Under the pieces are notes generated by a model. The model did not search any database. It was not told the origin of the DNA and worked only from the letters and a program-made list of their open reading frames with translations. Positions 5,539 through 6,762 of a stretch of 6,762 bases of DNA are shown piece after piece. The DNA lies in assembly GCA_945874515.1 (NCBI GenBank), contig CAMCHA010000143.1:1-6762 (forward strand). Reading direction: 5' to 3'. A program made the position numbers and the translations under genes. How positions within the stretch are numbered: the stretch's first letter is position 1; every line of letters starts with the position of its first letter. Source of the stretch: Asaia bogorensis (GTDB lineage: Bacteria > Pseudomonadota > Alphaproteobacteria > Acetobacterales > Acetobacteraceae).

Positions 5539-6687
5539 ATGAACCTTGCCCCTTATGCAGTGCTGCCAGAGACCTCTCGCGGGCGATTATACCCTGAGCC
5601 GGGTGGCGATGCGCGGTCGCCCTTTCAGCGGGACCGGGACCGCATCATTCACGCGACCGCCTTTCGCCGCCTGCAATACAAAACGCAGGTGTTCATCTAT
5701 CACGAAGGCGATCATTTTCGCACGCGCCTGACCCATTCCATTGAAGTGGCTCAGATAGCGCGGTCCATCGCGCGGCTATTGCGGCTGGATGAGGATTTGT
5801 CCGAGGCCCTGGCGCTCGCGCATGATCTGGGGCATCCGCCCTTCGGCCATGCGGGGGAAGATGCGCTGAATGCGGCGATGAAGCCCTATGGCGGGTTTGA
5901 CCATAATGCGCAGTCCTTGCGCGTCGTGACTCATTTGGAAACGCGCTATGCGGGCTTTGAAGGGCTGAACCTGACTTGGGAAACGCTGGAGGGGCTCGCC
6001 AAGCATAACGGCCCCTTGCGGAGGCCATCCCCCTATATCGCCGAATATGATGGGCGCCATGCGCTGGAATTGACCAGCTATGCCTCCGCCGAGGCCCAGA
6101 TTGCGGCCATTGCAGACGACATCGCCTACAATAACCATGATCTGGATGATGGGCTGCGCGCGGGGCTTTTCACCCTTGAAGAAGTGGGCGCGCTGCCGGT
6201 GATTGGTGATGCGCTGGCCGCTGCGCGGGCGGCGGCACCGGATGCGCCCTTGGATCGCCTGGCGCCGGAGATGATCCGGCGCGTGATCAGCCGCATGGTG
6301 GGCGATGTGGCGGCTGAGGCATCGCGCCGCCTGGCCGCGCTAAAACCTTCGACGGTTGCTGATATTCGCGCGGCTGACAGGCCCATGGTTGTGTTTTCTG
6401 AAGACATGGCGCGCGCCAATCTGGCCATTCGCGATTTCCTGTTCCAGCGCATGTATCGGCATTGGCGCGTCAATCGCACCATGGCGAAATCCAAGCGCGT
6501 AGTGCAGGTGCTGTTCAGCCTGCTGCATGGCGGGCCGGCCATGCTGCCGCCACTTTGGCGCGCCCGCGCCGGGGAGGCTGGTTCCGCCAAGGCCGCGCTG
6601 GTGGTTTGCGATTATATCGCCGGCATGACAGACCGCTTCGCGCTGGAAGAACACCGGCGCATGACCGACCCCGATATTTCAGGCTGA
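5539..6687 (+). CDS. dgt: dGTPase-like deoxynucleoside triphosphate triphosphohydrolase (HD domain)
   Basis: A 382-residue cytoplasmic HD-superfamily hydrolase predicted to convert dNTPs to deoxynucleosides and triphosphate, helping to set dNTP pools. The N-terminal RSPFQRDRDRIIHATAFRRL (27-46) and THSIEVAQIARSIAR (65-79) are hallmark stretches. The metal ligands are visible as His66 (RLTHS), His95-Asp96 in AHDLGHPPFGHAGE, and Asp193/Asp194 in ADDIAYNNHDLDDG. The size, shorter than E. coli Dgt (about 500), fits the common bacterial dGTPase-like subfamily whose members often act on several dNTPs. The C-terminal half is helical, with the conserved-looking CDYIAGMTDRFALEEHRR near the end. The gene is divergent from erpA and followed after 7 bases by a probable argS, so the two are likely co-transcribed. 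Confidence 0.95.
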   Translation: MNLAPYAVLPETSRGRLYPEPGGDARSPFQRDRDRIIHATAFRRLQYKTQVFIYHEGDHFRTRLTHSIEVAQIARSIARLLRLDEDLSEALALAHDLGHPPFGHAGEDALNAAMKPYGGFDHNAQSLRVVTHLETRYAGFEGLNLTWETLEGLAKHNGPLRRPSPYIAEYDGRHALELTSYASAEAQIAAIADDIAYNNHDLDDGLRAGLFTLEEVGALPVIGDALAAARAAAPDAPLDRLAPEMIRRVISRMVGDVAAEASRRLAALKPSTVADIRAADRPMVVFSEDMARANLAIRDFLFQRMYRHWRVNRTMAKSKRVVQVLFSLLHGGPAMLPPLWRARAGEAGSAKAALVVCDYIAGMTDRFALEEHRRMTDPDISG

Positions 6688-6694
6688 GATTTGC

Positions 6695-6762
6695 ATGACC
6701 GAAAATGTTTTCACCGCCATGGCGGAACAGGTGCGCGCGGCGCTGGTGGCGCTTTACCCTGA
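6695..6762 (+). CDS. argS: Probable arginyl-tRNA synthetase, N-terminal fragment (3' truncated by the window)
   Basis: ATG at 6695 opens a frame (MTENVFTAMAEQVRAALVAL, then YP) that runs off the window after 22 codons. An amphipathic N-terminal helix with VRAALVALYP is compatible with the start of ArgS. The 7-base gap after dgt supports it, since I recall dgt-argS as a common alphaproteobacterial gene pair. A weak purine stretch at 6681-6688 precedes it. The identity rests mostly on context, because no catalytic motif (HIGH, KMSK) lies within the window. Confidence 0.55.
   Translation, partial: MTENVFTAMAEQVRAALVALYP

Overview
The window looks like chromosomal DNA of a flagellated, GC-rich alphaproteobacterium, probably in Rhodospirillales/Acetobacteraceae. 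The basis is GC-rich codon use, alphaproteobacterial-type MotA, MotB and A-type Fe-S carrier sequences, and an xth / A-type carrier / dgt / argS neighbourhood that I recall as common in that class. The placement is inferred from protein character, not from a marker gene.

Layout from left to right. (1) Positions 1-222 hold the C-terminal end of an unidentified plus-strand gene with a three-copy acidic Asp/Gly-rich repeat. It converges on (2) a minus-strand stator operon, motB then motA, joined by a 4-base ATGA overlap. This is the reverse of the usual motA-motB order. (3) Divergent from motB is an N-formylglutamate amidohydrolase family gene. (4) A 229-base intergenic region (3150-3378) carries the most interesting signal. 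On the minus strand, a sigma70-type promoter, a 5' hairpin, a CCUCCC (anti-Shine-Dalgarno) segment and a C(UUCG)G intrinsic terminator with a T7 tract line up as a roughly 78-nt small RNA gene. On the plus strand, an exact sigma54 -24/-12 core sits immediately before (5) a secreted lytic transglycosylase gene. (6) That gene converges, with overlapping stop codons, on a minus-strand pair: an ErpA/IscA-type Fe-S carrier followed by exonuclease III. The exonuclease III frame has no ATG, GTG or TTG before its conserved N-terminus. (7) Divergent from the carrier is the dgt-type dNTP triphosphohydrolase, followed after 7 bases by the first codons of what is probably argS, cut by the window edge.

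Functionally, the left part concerns motility (stator units) and possibly wall remodelling: a lytic transglycosylase with a sigma54-type promoter would fit flagellar regulation, but that link is inferred. The right part is housekeeping: Fe-S cluster delivery, base-excision repair, dNTP pool control and tRNA charging. No mobile element, tRNA, rRNA or CRISPR array was seen.
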